Below are positions 48,956-57,357 of a DNA stretch of 64,000 nucleotides, one piece after another (position 1 is the first letter of the stretch; each line of letters starts with the position of its first letter). The notes beneath the pieces are model-generated. The model was not told where the DNA came from and did no database searches. It saw only the letters and a program-made list of their open reading frames with translations. Both the position numbers and the translations under genes were made by a program. Where the stretch lies: positions 930,001 through 994,000 of the forward strand of contig CAVTAR010000001.1 in assembly GCA_963732775.1 (NCBI GenBank), written 5' to 3'. This DNA is from CAVRQM01 sp963732775. Its GTDB lineage: Bacteria > Pseudomonadota > Alphaproteobacteria > Acetobacterales > Acetobacteraceae.

Positions 48956-50294
48956 TCATGGCCGCCCCGGCACCCAGCCCGTGCCGGCGAGCGGCACCCG
49001 GGCCATCGCGGCGGCCTCCACCGTCAGCGCGACCAGATCCTCCGGCTCGAGGTTGTGGACATGCGACTTGCCGCAGGCGCGCGCGATGGTCTGCGCCTCC
49101 AGCGTCAGCACCGACAGGTAGTTGGCGAGCCGCCGCGCGGCCGCGACCGGGTCGAGCCGGCGCGCCAGCTCCGGGTCCTGGGTGGTGATGCCGGCCGGGT
49201 CGCGCCCCTGGTGCCAGTCGTCATAGGCGCCGGCGGTGCTGCCGAGCGCCTGGTACTCGGCCTCCCAGCGCGGGTCGTTGTCGCCGATCGCCACCAGCGC
49301 CGCCGTGCCGATCGACACGGCGTCCGCGCCCAGCGCCAGCGCCTTGGCCACGTCCGCCCCGCTGCGGATGCCGCCCGAGACGACCAGTTGCACCCGCCGG
49401 TGCATCCCGAGTTCCTGCAACGCCTGCACCGCGGGCGCGATGGCTGCCAGGATCGGCAGGCCGACGTGCTCGATGAAGACTTCCTGGGTCGCCGCCGTGC
49501 CGCCCTGCATCCCGTCCAGCACCACCACGTCGGCCCCCGACTTGATCGCCAGCGCCACGTCGTAATACGGCCGCGAGGCGCCGACCTTGACGAAGATCGG
49601 CTTCTCCCAGTCGGTGATCTCGCGCAGCTCCAGGATCTTGATCTCGAGGTCGTCCGGCCCGGTCCAGTCCGGGTGGCGGCAGGCGGAGCGCTGGTCGATG
49701 CCCGGCGGAAGGCAGCGCATCCCGGCGACGCGCTCGGTGATCTTCTGGCCCAGCAGCATGCCGCCGCCGCCGGGCTTGGCGCCCTGGCCCGACCACGATC
49801 TCGATCGCGTCGGCGCGGCGCAGGTCGTCGGGGTTCATGCCGTAGCGCGACGGGAGATACTGGTAGACCAGCAGCTCGCTGTGCCCGCGCTCCTCCTCGG
49901 TCATGCCGCCATCGCCGGTGGTGGTGCTCGTGCCGGCCAGCGTGGCGCCGCGCCCCAGCGCTTCCTTCGCCGGCCCCGAAAGCGCGCCGAAACTCATGCC
50001 CGCAATGGTCACGGGAATGCGCAGGTGCAGCGGCTTGCTCGCGTGCCGGGTGCCGAGCCACACGTCGGTGCCGCAGCGCTCGCGATAGCCCTCCAGCGGA
50101 TAGCGGCTGATGCTGGCGCCGACGAACAGCAGGTCGTCGAAATGCGGCACCCGCCGCTTCGCGCCGCCGCCTCGGATGTCGTAGATGCCGGTCGCTGCCG
50201 CCCGCCTGATTTGCGCGATCGCGTACTCGTCGAACGTCGCCGAGGCGCGCGGCGGGGTGTGCAGGTCGTCGCGCTGCGGCGTCGTGGCGTCCAC
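48956..50294 (-). CDS. glxD: FMN-binding glutamate synthase family protein GlxD/MgsC (one frameshift)
   Basis: A 445-residue flavin-binding subunit related to the central domain of glutamate synthase. The GTG start (50294) lies one base after the previous stop. N-terminal half: SRYPLEGYRERCGTDVWLG, ITIAGMSFGALSGPAKEALG-like, TTTGDGGMTEEERGHSELLV. Removing one base near 49789 restores IEIVVGQGAKPGGGGMLLGQ and leads into FVKVGASRPYYDVALAIKSG, ADVVVLDGMQGGTAAT and VSGGIRSGADVAKALALGAD (FMN site). Together with the amidotransferase and GlxC it forms a heterotrimeric synthase. Confidence 0.88.
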
Positions 50295-50295
50295 C

Positions 50296-50976
50296 TCAGT
50301 AGGCTCCGGCGTTGTCGACGTGGAAGTGATAGAGCTGCCGCGCCGAACCGTAGCGGCGGAACTCGCCGGCGTCGATGTCGCCGTCCAGCCCGGCGCGGCA
50401 GAACAGGTCGTGCAGCTCGGCGCGGTGCTCGTCGCGCATCGGCTTCTCCACGCAATCCGCGCCCAGGCTCGCCACGCTGCCGCGCACGAACAGCCGCGCC
50501 TCGTACAGGCTGTCGCCCAGCGCCTCGCCGGCATCGCCGAACACCACCAGCCGCCCGGCCTGGGCCATGAACGCGCTCATGTGGCCGACCGAGCCGCCGA
50601 CCACGATCTCCACGCCCTTCATCGAGATGCCGCAGCGCGCGGCGGCGTTGCCGTCGATGACGCAGCAGCCCGCCCCACGCCGTCGCCCCGGCCGAGGCGC
50701 TGGCGTCGCCGGTGACGTGCACCAGGCCGGACATCATGTTCTCCGCCACGCCCACGCCGGCGTTGCCGCGCACCACCACGCTCGCCTGCTGGTTCATCCC
50801 GGCGCAATAATAGCCGACATGGCCCGCCACCTCGACCATCACCGGCGCATCCAGCCCGACCGCGACCGCGTGCGCGCCGTCCGGGTTGTCGACCCGCCAA
50901 TGCGTCTCGTTGGTGTCGGCGCGCAGCCGGTGCAGCGCCTGCGTTGAGCTCGCGCAGCCGCGCGGCCAGGTCGTAG
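50296..50976 (-). CDS. glxC: GXGXG-domain subunit GlxC/MgsB (frameshifted, 5' end uncertain)
   Basis: Homologue of the C-terminal GXGXG beta-helix domain of glutamate synthase. Sequence runs LRELNA ... LHRLRADTNETHWRVDNPDG, HVGYYCAGMNQQASVVVRGN, GVAENMMSGLVHVTGDASAS, then after an inserted base near 50668, VIDGNAAARCGISMKGVEIV, GHMSAFMAQAGRLVVFGDAG and GADCVEKPMRDEH. Another inserted base sits near 50941. No clean start codon or separating stop from the upstream gene is visible, so the boundary at 50976 is an estimate. Structural role, holding the other subunits. Confidence 0.75.
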
Positions 50977-51905
50977 TCAGGATCGACCAGCTCGCGCAGG
51001 GGCGCCGTGGCGCGGTCCCAGAAATACACCCGCGCCGGCGCCGGCTCGAACACCCGGGCGTCGCGCGATGCCGGGCAGTCTCGCCAGCGCCCGGATACTC
51101 CGAGCCGAACGCGACGTAACGCGTCGGTCTCGGCCATCACCGCCGGCTTGCAGGCCACCGGGTCGCGCAGCACGCCGAACCCGGTCTCGGTGCCGACCAC
51201 GAACGTGTAGAAGCCATCGAGGTCGTCGAGTGCCGCTTCCAGCGCCTCGCCGAGCGACTCCCCTGCCGCATCCGCCACGACAAGTAGCCAGCGGCCACCT
51301 CGGTGTCGTTGTCGGTCGCGAACGCGCACGCCCTCGCGCACCAGCTCGCGACGCAGGGCGGTGTGGTTGGACAGCGAGCCGTTATGCACCAGGCACTGGT
51401 CGCGCCCGGTCGAGAACGGATGCGCGCCACAGGTGGTGACGGCGGATTCGGTCGCCATGCGGGTGTGGCCGATCGCGTGGCTGCCGGCCATGCCTGCGAT
51501 GCCGAAACGGTCCAGCACGCGGCGCGGCAGGCCGACCTCCTTGTAGAGCGCGATGCGCCGGCCGCAGGCGAACACGTCGATGCCATCCATCGCGTGCAGC
51601 GCCGCCTGCGCCGCCGCCACGTCTGCGTCGGCGACGCCCAGGACAATGTGCGTGTCGCGCCGCTCGCCCGTGACCGGCGCGCCGCCCAGCATCGAGGCGA
51701 GCCGCTCCGGCAGGCCGTCGAGCAGCCGCGTATCCTCGGCGCGCACCGTGATCCTGGAGTGGCCGTCGCGGCCCTCGCCATAGACCGCGATGCCGGCGCT
51801 GTCCGGGCCGCGGTCGCTGAGCGTGGCCAGCATGTCCGCGACGAGCCGCCCGAGTTCGGGCTCCAGCCGCGCATCCTTGAGGAACAGGCCGACGATGCCG
51901 CACAT
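50977..51905 (-). CDS. glxB: Class II glutamine amidotransferase GlxB/MgsA (frameshifted)
   Basis: Ntn-hydrolase subunit that releases ammonia from glutamine. ATG 51905 is followed directly by CGIVGLFL, so Cys2 is the nucleophile. DRGPDSAGIAVYGEG, GHTRMATESAVTTCGAHPFS, CLVHNGSLSNHTALRREL and FATDNDTEVAAGYLSWRM match the family. The frame leaves and returns around 51265-51325 and is disturbed again at 51060-51115; corrected, it reads YVAFGSEYRALARLPGI and RDARVFEPAPARVYFWD. The stop is not certain (TGA at 50979-50977 in one frame). First gene of the operon. Confidence 0.8.
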
Positions 51906-52069
51906 GGCGCGATCCACTCCCGGGACAGTCGGCGACCGTACTCCCGGTGGTTCGGGACCGTCAACCGGCAAGAAACCGAAGTTCATGACAGGAAAGCGCC
52001 ACCGACGGGGTAGCGCCGACCGGGTCGGGGCTTGCGGCGGCGCGGCGGCCGCGGTGTGGTGCAGGCACC

Positions 52070-53344
52070 GTGACCACCGCTCCCCCCCTGGCCGGCATCT
52101 GGGCGCCGGCGCTGCCGCCGGCCGTGCCGCGCGGCCTGTGCACCGATTGCGGCATCTCGCGCACCGCCACGCCGAAGCGCTGTGCGGCCGCCTGCCAGTT
52201 CATCGCCCCCGACTACCCGGCGCTGGAACGCCAGGCGCACGGCCGCGCCCGCGACCCGGCCCGCGCGGACGAGCTGCATTTCGGGCCGTTCCGCCGCATG
52301 CTGCGCGCCTCGCTGGTCGCGCCCCGTCCCGGCGCGCAATGGACCGGCATCGCGACCCGGCTCGGCGAGCGGCTGCTGGAAACCGGCGCCGTCGATGCCG
52401 TGCTCGCCGTGGCGCCCGACCCGGCCGACCGCTGGCGCCCGGTGCCGGTGCTGGTGACGTCGCCCGAGGGCATGGCGCAGTGCCGCGGGATGCGCATGGG
52501 CTACGCGCCGCTGCTCGCGCTGCTGGAGCCGGCGCGGGCGCGCGGCTACCGGCGGCTCGCCATCATCGGCATCCCCTGCCAGGTCCACGCATTGCGGGCG
52601 CTGGAGGCGGAGCTGGGCTTCGAGCGGCTGTACGTGATCGGCACGCCGTGCTCGGACAACACCACCACCGAGCGGTTCCACGAGTTCCTGGCGCTGCTGT
52701 CCGATGCGCCGGAGACGGTCTCGTATCTGGAGTTTCGGGCCGACTACCACGTGGAACTACGCTTCGATGACGGGCGGCGGCAAGAGATCCCGTTCCTGCT
52801 GCTGCCGCTGTCGAAGCTGCCCGGCGACTTCTTCCCGCTGACCTGCCGCACCTGCGTCGACTACACCAATGCGCTCGCCGACGTCACGGTGGGCTACATG
52901 GGCGGGCAGGGCGAGCAGTGGCTGCTGGTGCGCAACGCGCGCGGCGAGGAGCTGCTCGGCCTGCTCGGCGACGAGGTCCGCGTGTCGGCGCCGGGCAGCG
53001 CCGGCCAGCGGCGCGGCGCGGTGGCCGGGTTCCGGGCCAACGTGGAACGCGCAGCCGGTGGGCTGCCGGTGCGCGGGATGCCGCGCTGGGTGCGCCCGCT
53101 GGTGGCCTGGCTGATGCCGCGCATCGGCCCGCGCGGGCTGGAGTTCGCGCGTGCCCGCGTCGAGATGAAGGCGATCGAGACGGTCCTGCACCTGCGCCGC
53201 GCCCACCCGCGCCGGATGCGCCGCATGGTGCCGGCGCATGTCTGGGCGCTCGCGGCGGTGTACGGGGTGGTGGCGCGGGACGGCGAGGCGGCGCGAGAAT
53301 CTCCCGGCGGCCCTCGCCCGACTCCTCCGCGCACCCTACCTTAG
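52070..53344 (+). CDS. FrhB/BciB-like [4Fe-4S] flavoprotein
   Basis: About 424 residues from GTG 52070. N-terminal Cys motif GLCTDCGISRTATPKRCAAAC, then RPVPVLVTSPEGMAQCRGMR, IGIPCQVHALRALEAELGF, VIGTPCSDNTTTERFHEFL and FFPLTCRTCVDYTNALADVT. These are the coenzyme F420 hydrogenase beta-subunit N- and C-terminal families. Alphaproteobacteria lack F420-hydrogenase, and the closest known role is BciB, the ferredoxin-dependent 8-vinyl reductase of bacteriochlorophyll synthesis, or the related chlorophyll-type reductases. No other pigment gene is in the window, so the name is tentative. Confidence 0.8.
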   Translation: MTTAPPLAGIWAPALPPAVPRGLCTDCGISRTATPKRCAAACQFIAPDYPALERQAHGRARDPARADELHFGPFRRMLRASLVAPRPGAQWTGIATRLGERLLETGAVDAVLAVAPDPADRWRPVPVLVTSPEGMAQCRGMRMGYAPLLALLEPARARGYRRLAIIGIPCQVHALRALEAELGFERLYVIGTPCSDNTTTERFHEFLALLSDAPETVSYLEFRADYHVELRFDDGRRQEIPFLLLPLSKLPGDFFPLTCRTCVDYTNALADVTVGYMGGQGEQWLLVRNARGEELLGLLGDEVRVSAPGSAGQRRGAVAGFRANVERAAGGLPVRGMPRWVRPLVAWLMPRIGPRGLEFARARVEMKAIETVLHLRRAHPRRMRRMVPAHVWALAAVYGVVARDGEAARESPGGPRPTPPRTLP

Positions 53345-53392
53345 CGAGATCGAAGCCGGCGTACGGTCGCGCGGCGGATGAGGAGACATTCG

Positions 53393-54442
53393 ATGGACGG
53401 CATGAGCGGCGAGGGCGTTGTTCGAGCGGCCCGGATGGACCTGCTGACCGAGAACCCTGTCTACAAGCCGTTCCGCTACCCCTGGGCCTACGAGGCGTGG
53501 CTGATGCAGCAGCGCCTGCACTGGCTGCCCGAGGAGGTGCCGCTCGCCGACGACGTGAAGGACTGGCACCGCAACCTCGCCGACGGCGAGCGCAACCTGC
53601 TGACGCAGATCTTCCGCTTCTTCACGCAAGCCGACGTGGAGGTGAACAACTGCTACATGAAGCACTACGCGCGGGTGTTCAAACCCACCGAGGTGCTGAT
53701 GATGATGTCGGCGTTCTCCAACTGCGAGACCATCCACGTCGCCGCCTACAGCCACCTGCTGGACACCATCGGCATGCCGGAGCTGGAATACTCGGCGTTT
53801 CTGAAATACAAGGAGATGAAGGACAAGTACGACTACATGCAGTCCTTCACCGTGGACAGCAAGCACGAGATCGCCAAGACGCTGGCCGCCTTCGGCGCCT
53901 TCACCGAGGGACTGCAGTTGTTCGCCTCGTTCGCCATCCTGCTCAACTTCCCGCGCTTCGGAAAGATGAAGGGGATGGGCCAGATCGTCTCCTGGTCGGT
54001 GCGCGACGAGACGCTGCACTGCCTGTCGGTCATCCGCCTGTTCCGCACCTTCGTCGCCGAGAACCCGGAGATCTGGACCGAGCAGCTGCGCGAGGAGATC
54101 TACCTGAGCTGCTCGACCATCGTCGACCACGAGGATTCCTTCATCGACCTCGCCTTCGAGCTCGGCCCGGTGCGCGGCCTCGATGCCGCCGGCGTGAAGC
54201 AGTACATCCGCTACATCGCCGACCGCCGGCTGGTGCAGCTCGGCCTGAACCCGCTGTACCACGTCGCGCGCAACCCGCTGCCGTGGCTCGACGAGATGCT
54301 GAACGCGGTCGAACACGCCAACTTCTTCGAGAACCGCTCGACGGAGTATTCCCGCGCGTCCACCACCGGCACGTGGGAGGAGGCGTTCGCCGACGCGACG
54401 TTCGCGGCACCGCAGCCGAGCGGGGCGTTGCTGGCGAACTAG
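53393..54442 (+). CDS. nrdB: Ribonucleoside-diphosphate reductase beta subunit (class I)
   Basis: A 349-residue R2 protein, source of the radical for deoxyribonucleotide synthesis. Metal-binding helices: LTQIFRFFTQADVEVNNCYM, SNCETIHVAAYSHLLDTIG (Glu, His and a Tyr at the radical position relative to the E. coli ETIHSRSY motif), FGAFTEGLQLFASFAIL and SVRDETLHCLSVIRLF. Start ATG 53393 has AGGAG seven bases upstream; an earlier in-frame ATG exists at 53378. NrdA is not adjacent. A family A repeat follows. Confidence 0.94.
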   Translation: MDGMSGEGVVRAARMDLLTENPVYKPFRYPWAYEAWLMQQRLHWLPEEVPLADDVKDWHRNLADGERNLLTQIFRFFTQADVEVNNCYMKHYARVFKPTEVLMMMSAFSNCETIHVAAYSHLLDTIGMPELEYSAFLKYKEMKDKYDYMQSFTVDSKHEIAKTLAAFGAFTEGLQLFASFAILLNFPRFGKMKGMGQIVSWSVRDETLHCLSVIRLFRTFVAENPEIWTEQLREEIYLSCSTIVDHEDSFIDLAFELGPVRGLDAAGVKQYIRYIADRRLVQLGLNPLYHVARNPLPWLDEMLNAVEHANFFENRSTEYSRASTTGTWEEAFADATFAAPQPSGALLAN

Positions 54443-54447
54443 ATCCC

Positions 54448-54541
54448 GTCATTGCGAGGAGCGCTTGCGACGAGGCAATCCAGCGAGCCGGCATGTGCGT
54501 TGGTTCTGGAACGCTTCCTCGCCAGCGCTCCTTGCGATGAC
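54448..54541. repeat. Palindromic intergenic repeat, family A, copy 2
   Basis: GTCATTGCGAGGAGCGC ... GACGAGGCAATCCAG inverted as CTGGAACGCTTCCTCG ... AGCGCTCCTTGCGATGAC. Same length and order as the copy at 7398-7491. Lies five bases after the nrdB stop, where its hairpin could end transcription. Confidence 0.88.
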
Positions 54542-54619
54542 GTACCTTGAACCTGCGCTAGCCTTGCCCGCACGCCCCATGTTACCAGCGGCCAACCGCG
54601 CAAGGAATTGAGGGCCGCG

Positions 54620-55660
54620 ATGCCGACCTACGTGATGCACATCGGCCCGCCGAAGGCCGGCTCCACCTACCTGCAGAGCTGCCTCGACGCGCTGCGCGAC
54701 CCACTGGAGGCACAGGGCGTCCACTACCAGACCGACCTGATCGGCCAGCGGCGCACCATGAACCACGAATGGATGCTGGCGACGCTGCGCGCCGGCCCGA
54801 ACCCGGATCTGGAACGCACCTTCGACGCGCTGAACCGCTCCAACTACCGCTATGTCATCCTCTCCACCGAGGGCTTCTTCGGCCTGCCCGAGGAACAGCT
54901 CGAATACGTCCGCTCGATGGCCGGCGGCAACCCGTTCGTCATCGTCTATTACTGCCGCCGCTGGTCGGACCGCATCCCGTCGCAATGGCACCAGGTCGTG
55001 AAGGCCGGCCGCTTCACGACGTTCCCGGAACACTTCGCGCGCGAGCTCCGGGCGCCGGAGCGCTACCTCGACCTCAACCCGAAGCTGGTGTGGGACCGCT
55101 TCGCCCGTGTGTTCGGCCGCGATAGCCTGCGGCTGATGCCGTTGAACACGCTGGTGGAACGCAAGGTCGACCTGTTCGACCACTTCCTGGCAACCCTCGA
55201 CATCCACGTCGCCGAGCGTCCGGACAAGGACAAGATCGTCGCCAACGAGTTGCTGCGCGTCACCGACACCGAGATGCTGCGCGCGCTGAACTACCTGTAT
55301 TTCCAGGCCACCGGCGAGCGGACGATCCAGGTGCGCGTGCAGTTCCTGCGCCGGCTCGCGACACTGGACCGCGAGCCGCTCACCGAGGTGATGAAGACCG
55401 ACCTGGGCCGCGTCACGGTCGACGACGACAGCCCGACGTTTCGCACCCTGCACGAGGCGATGCGCGACTACGCCGACCGCATCGTGCCCGTCGCCGGCGG
55501 CGAGCGGACGTTCTTCAAGCCCCGCAAGCGCGACTTCGAGTTCGTGCAGCAGAACTACCTGATGCACGATGGCGCGGTGGAGATGCTGCGCACGATCTTC
55601 GACCTGGTCGACCCGCGCAAGGTCGGCCCGCGCGCGCAGGTGGCGGCACTCGCCTCCTAG
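54620..55660 (+). CDS. Sulfotransferase-like protein 1
   Basis: A 346-residue protein starting MPTYVMHIGPPKAGSTYLQS, whose GPPKAGSTYLQ is the 5'-phosphosulfate-binding loop of PAPS-dependent sulfotransferases. A second PAPS-contact region is likely at FVIVYYCRRWSDRIPSQWHQ. The rest (LDLNPKLVWDRFARVFGRDS) follows the same order as the protein encoded at 57358-58360, so these two are paralogues. Soluble, no signal. Acceptor unknown; candidates are extracellular polysaccharide or lipid. ATG 54620 is used, not the TTG 12 bases upstream. Confidence 0.82.
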   Translation: MPTYVMHIGPPKAGSTYLQSCLDALRDPLEAQGVHYQTDLIGQRRTMNHEWMLATLRAGPNPDLERTFDALNRSNYRYVILSTEGFFGLPEEQLEYVRSMAGGNPFVIVYYCRRWSDRIPSQWHQVVKAGRFTTFPEHFARELRAPERYLDLNPKLVWDRFARVFGRDSLRLMPLNTLVERKVDLFDHFLATLDIHVAERPDKDKIVANELLRVTDTEMLRALNYLYFQATGERTIQVRVQFLRRLATLDREPLTEVMKTDLGRVTVDDDSPTFRTLHEAMRDYADRIVPVAGGERTFFKPRKRDFEFVQQNYLMHDGAVEMLRTIFDLVDPRKVGPRAQVAALAS

Positions 55661-55678
55661 GCGCGGGCGCCGCCGCCG

Positions 55679-56296
55679 TCAGCCCTTGCGGGCGCCGGCG
55701 TCGCGCGCGCGCATCGCGCCGCGAACCTGGTCCAGCAGCGTGATCGCGTCGGCGATGGCATAGCGTCGCCCCGAGGCCGCCATCATCCCCGAGGCGAGCG
55801 AGGATGCCGCCACCTCCAGCATCGCCGTGCTGAGCGTGGCCCCGGCACGCCCGGACGGACGCGCCTTGCGCTGGAGCCTCGCAGGCGGTGCCGGCTTGGC
55901 CGGCTTGGCCGGGCTCATCACCTTCCAGTCGACCGGTTTCGGCGCCTGCGCGGCACTTGATGAAGGAGTGGGCGCGAGCGCCTCCGCGGCCGGTGCGAGC
56001 GGAGCCGGGGCCGCCACCGCTTCCTGCCGCGCCTCGACCGCCTCCGCCGGGGCGGGTTCGTGCGCAACGGGGTCCGGCAGCTCGGCCGCTGGCGCCCCGG
56101 CCGCTCGTGCGTCGTCCTGCGGCGGCGCGAGGGAGTCGAGATCGGGGAGGCGGACCGGCTCGGGCGCCGTCGGGAACAGCGGCGGCACCGCCCCGGTCTG
56201 GCGCGGCGGCGGCTCGGGCTCGGCCGGGCGCACCGGCTCCGGGTCCGGCTTGCCCGGCGTGCGCAGCCGGTCGAACATGCGCGTGAAGGGCTTCAT
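55679..56296 (-). CDS. Proline/alanine-rich protein with a C-terminal SLASG domain
   Basis: A 205-residue protein. A basic start (MKPFTRMFDRLRTPGKPD) leads into a ~120-residue low-complexity Pro/Ala/Glu linker. The C-terminal 45 residues (STAMLEVAASSLASGMMAAS, GRRYAIADAITLLDQVRGAM) clearly match the small protein at 58641-58853. It has no signal peptide. It is translated directly ahead of... rather, just after the secreted barrel protein (one base between), in the same direction. Function unknown; the shared domain suggests both work with the neighbouring sulfotransferases. Confidence 0.7.
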   Translation of the reverse strand: MKPFTRMFDRLRTPGKPDPEPVRPAEPEPPPRQTGAVPPLFPTAPEPVRLPDLDSLAPPQDDARAAGAPAAELPDPVAHEPAPAEAVEARQEAVAAPAPLAPAAEALAPTPSSSAAQAPKPVDWKVMSPAKPAKPAPPARLQRKARPSGRAGATLSTAMLEVAASSLASGMMAASGRRYAIADAITLLDQVRGAMRARDAGARKG

Positions 56297-56297
56297 G

Positions 56298-57344
56298 TCA
56301 CCTGCATCCGGGGTTGGCCGTGGTGTGCTCGCAATACCAGTCCACCAGCGAGGTCAGGGACGTGGGGTCGGTCTCCGGCAGCACGTGCGTCGGGTTCGGG
56401 TTCCAGCTCTGGATCGTCACCTGGTCGGCGCGGTCGGGCACCGCGCGCTCCCAGTCGACGATGTGCTGCTTCACGGCCCCGATCCACGCCTGGTCGGTCC
56501 GGTCCTGCGCGGTGCCGTGATAGATGATGCCGTAGCCCAGGCCGTGCTGCCGCGCGGTGCTGACGATCCAGCCGGCCTTCGACTGCCAGGAATCGCGCTC
56601 CCACTGCACGTCGAGATGCAGGTAGGCCGGCGCGTCCGCCCCCAGCTGCTGCTTCAGCAGGTCGAACCAGTGCCCGAGGTCGGCCGCCGAATCGAGCGCG
56701 TTGGTCGCCTCGGTGTCGACCACCACGGCGCGGGGGAACACCGACTTCACCTGCCGGATGTTGTCGGCATAGGACGCGGCGGTCTGCTCGATCGAGTAGC
56801 GGCAGGCATCGCCCTTGCTGTGATAGTGCCCGAAGGTCAGCGGCTCGTCGGCGACGATGTAGCGCACGTCGGCCCCGAGTTCGCGGAAGCGCTTGGCCGG
56901 GCCGATGTTGCGGCCCGGGCCGTGCACCATGCCCTCGATGCGCTCGCCGCAGCCCTTCGCCTCGACCATGCCGAACACGGCCGCCACGCCGATGTCGTGC
57001 GCGCGCAGGAAGGCGAAGGTCCGGCGCACCTCGTTCTCCGGCGCGGTCATCACCCAGCGGCGGGTAAACTTCATCACCTTCACCCGCGACAGCGCCTGGC
57101 GCCACAGTTCGGGCTTGGTGAACAGGTCCGGGAAGTCGGGGTCGGTCTCGAAGCCGCGCGGCGTCGGCAGGTTGCTGACCACGCCGAACCACAGCTCGTG
57201 CGCCACGGCGGGCCGCGCCGCCGCCGCCAGCGTCATGGCGGCCAAGGTCATGGCGGCCAAGGTCGTGGCGGCCAAGCTCGTGGCGGCGAGGACCGCCACG
57301 GCCAGCAGCGACGCGAGACCACGGCGGCGCCCGGCCCGAGGCAT
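56298..57344 (-). CDS. Secreted TIM-barrel (glycoside hydrolase-like) protein
   Basis: A 348-residue exported protein: a Sec signal with an unusual (LAAxT)n repeat, cleaved near AVA|HELWFG. The mature part (VKVMKFTRRWVMTAPENEV, LRAHDIGVAAVFGMVEAKGC, VRYIVADEPLTFGHYHS, VFPRAVVVDTEATNA, YLHLDVQWERDSW, LGYGIIYHGTAQDRT, QSWNPNPTHVLPETDP) looks like a (beta/alpha)8 barrel with acid residues at strand ends (ADEP, DTEA, DVQWE), as in glycosidases. No exact family named. Sits among the sulfotransferases, so a polysaccharide substrate is a reasonable guess. Confidence 0.65.
   Translation of the reverse strand: MPRAGRRRGLASLLAVAVLAATSLAATTLAAMTLAAMTLAAAARPAVAHELWFGVVSNLPTPRGFETDPDFPDLFTKPELWRQALSRVKVMKFTRRWVMTAPENEVRRTFAFLRAHDIGVAAVFGMVEAKGCGERIEGMVHGPGRNIGPAKRFRELGADVRYIVADEPLTFGHYHSKGDACRYSIEQTAASYADNIRQVKSVFPRAVVVDTEATNALDSAADLGHWFDLLKQQLGADAPAYLHLDVQWERDSWQSKAGWIVSTARQHGLGYGIIYHGTAQDRTDQAWIGAVKQHIVDWERAVPDRADQVTIQSWNPNPTHVLPETDPTSLTSLVDWYCEHTTANPGCR
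57232..57291 (-). repeat. 15-base tandem repeat inside a signal-peptide region
   Basis: Four in-frame copies; on the plus strand GTCATGGCGGCCAAG twice identical (57232-57246, 57247-57261), then GTCGTGGCGGCCAAG (57262-57276) and a diverged CTCGTGGCGGCGAGG (57277-57291). Translated on the minus strand as LAATT/LAAMT units in the hydrophobic core of the signal of the protein at 56298-57344. Copy number could change by slippage without a frameshift. Confidence 0.9.
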
Positions 57345-57357
57345 CGGCGCCACGCGG

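Noticed and set aside
54608..54619. TTG at 54608 as the start of sulfotransferase 1
   Set aside because: The ATG at 54620 gives MPTYVMHIGPPKAGS, matching the start MPKYIVHVGPSKTGT of the paralogue at 58360.
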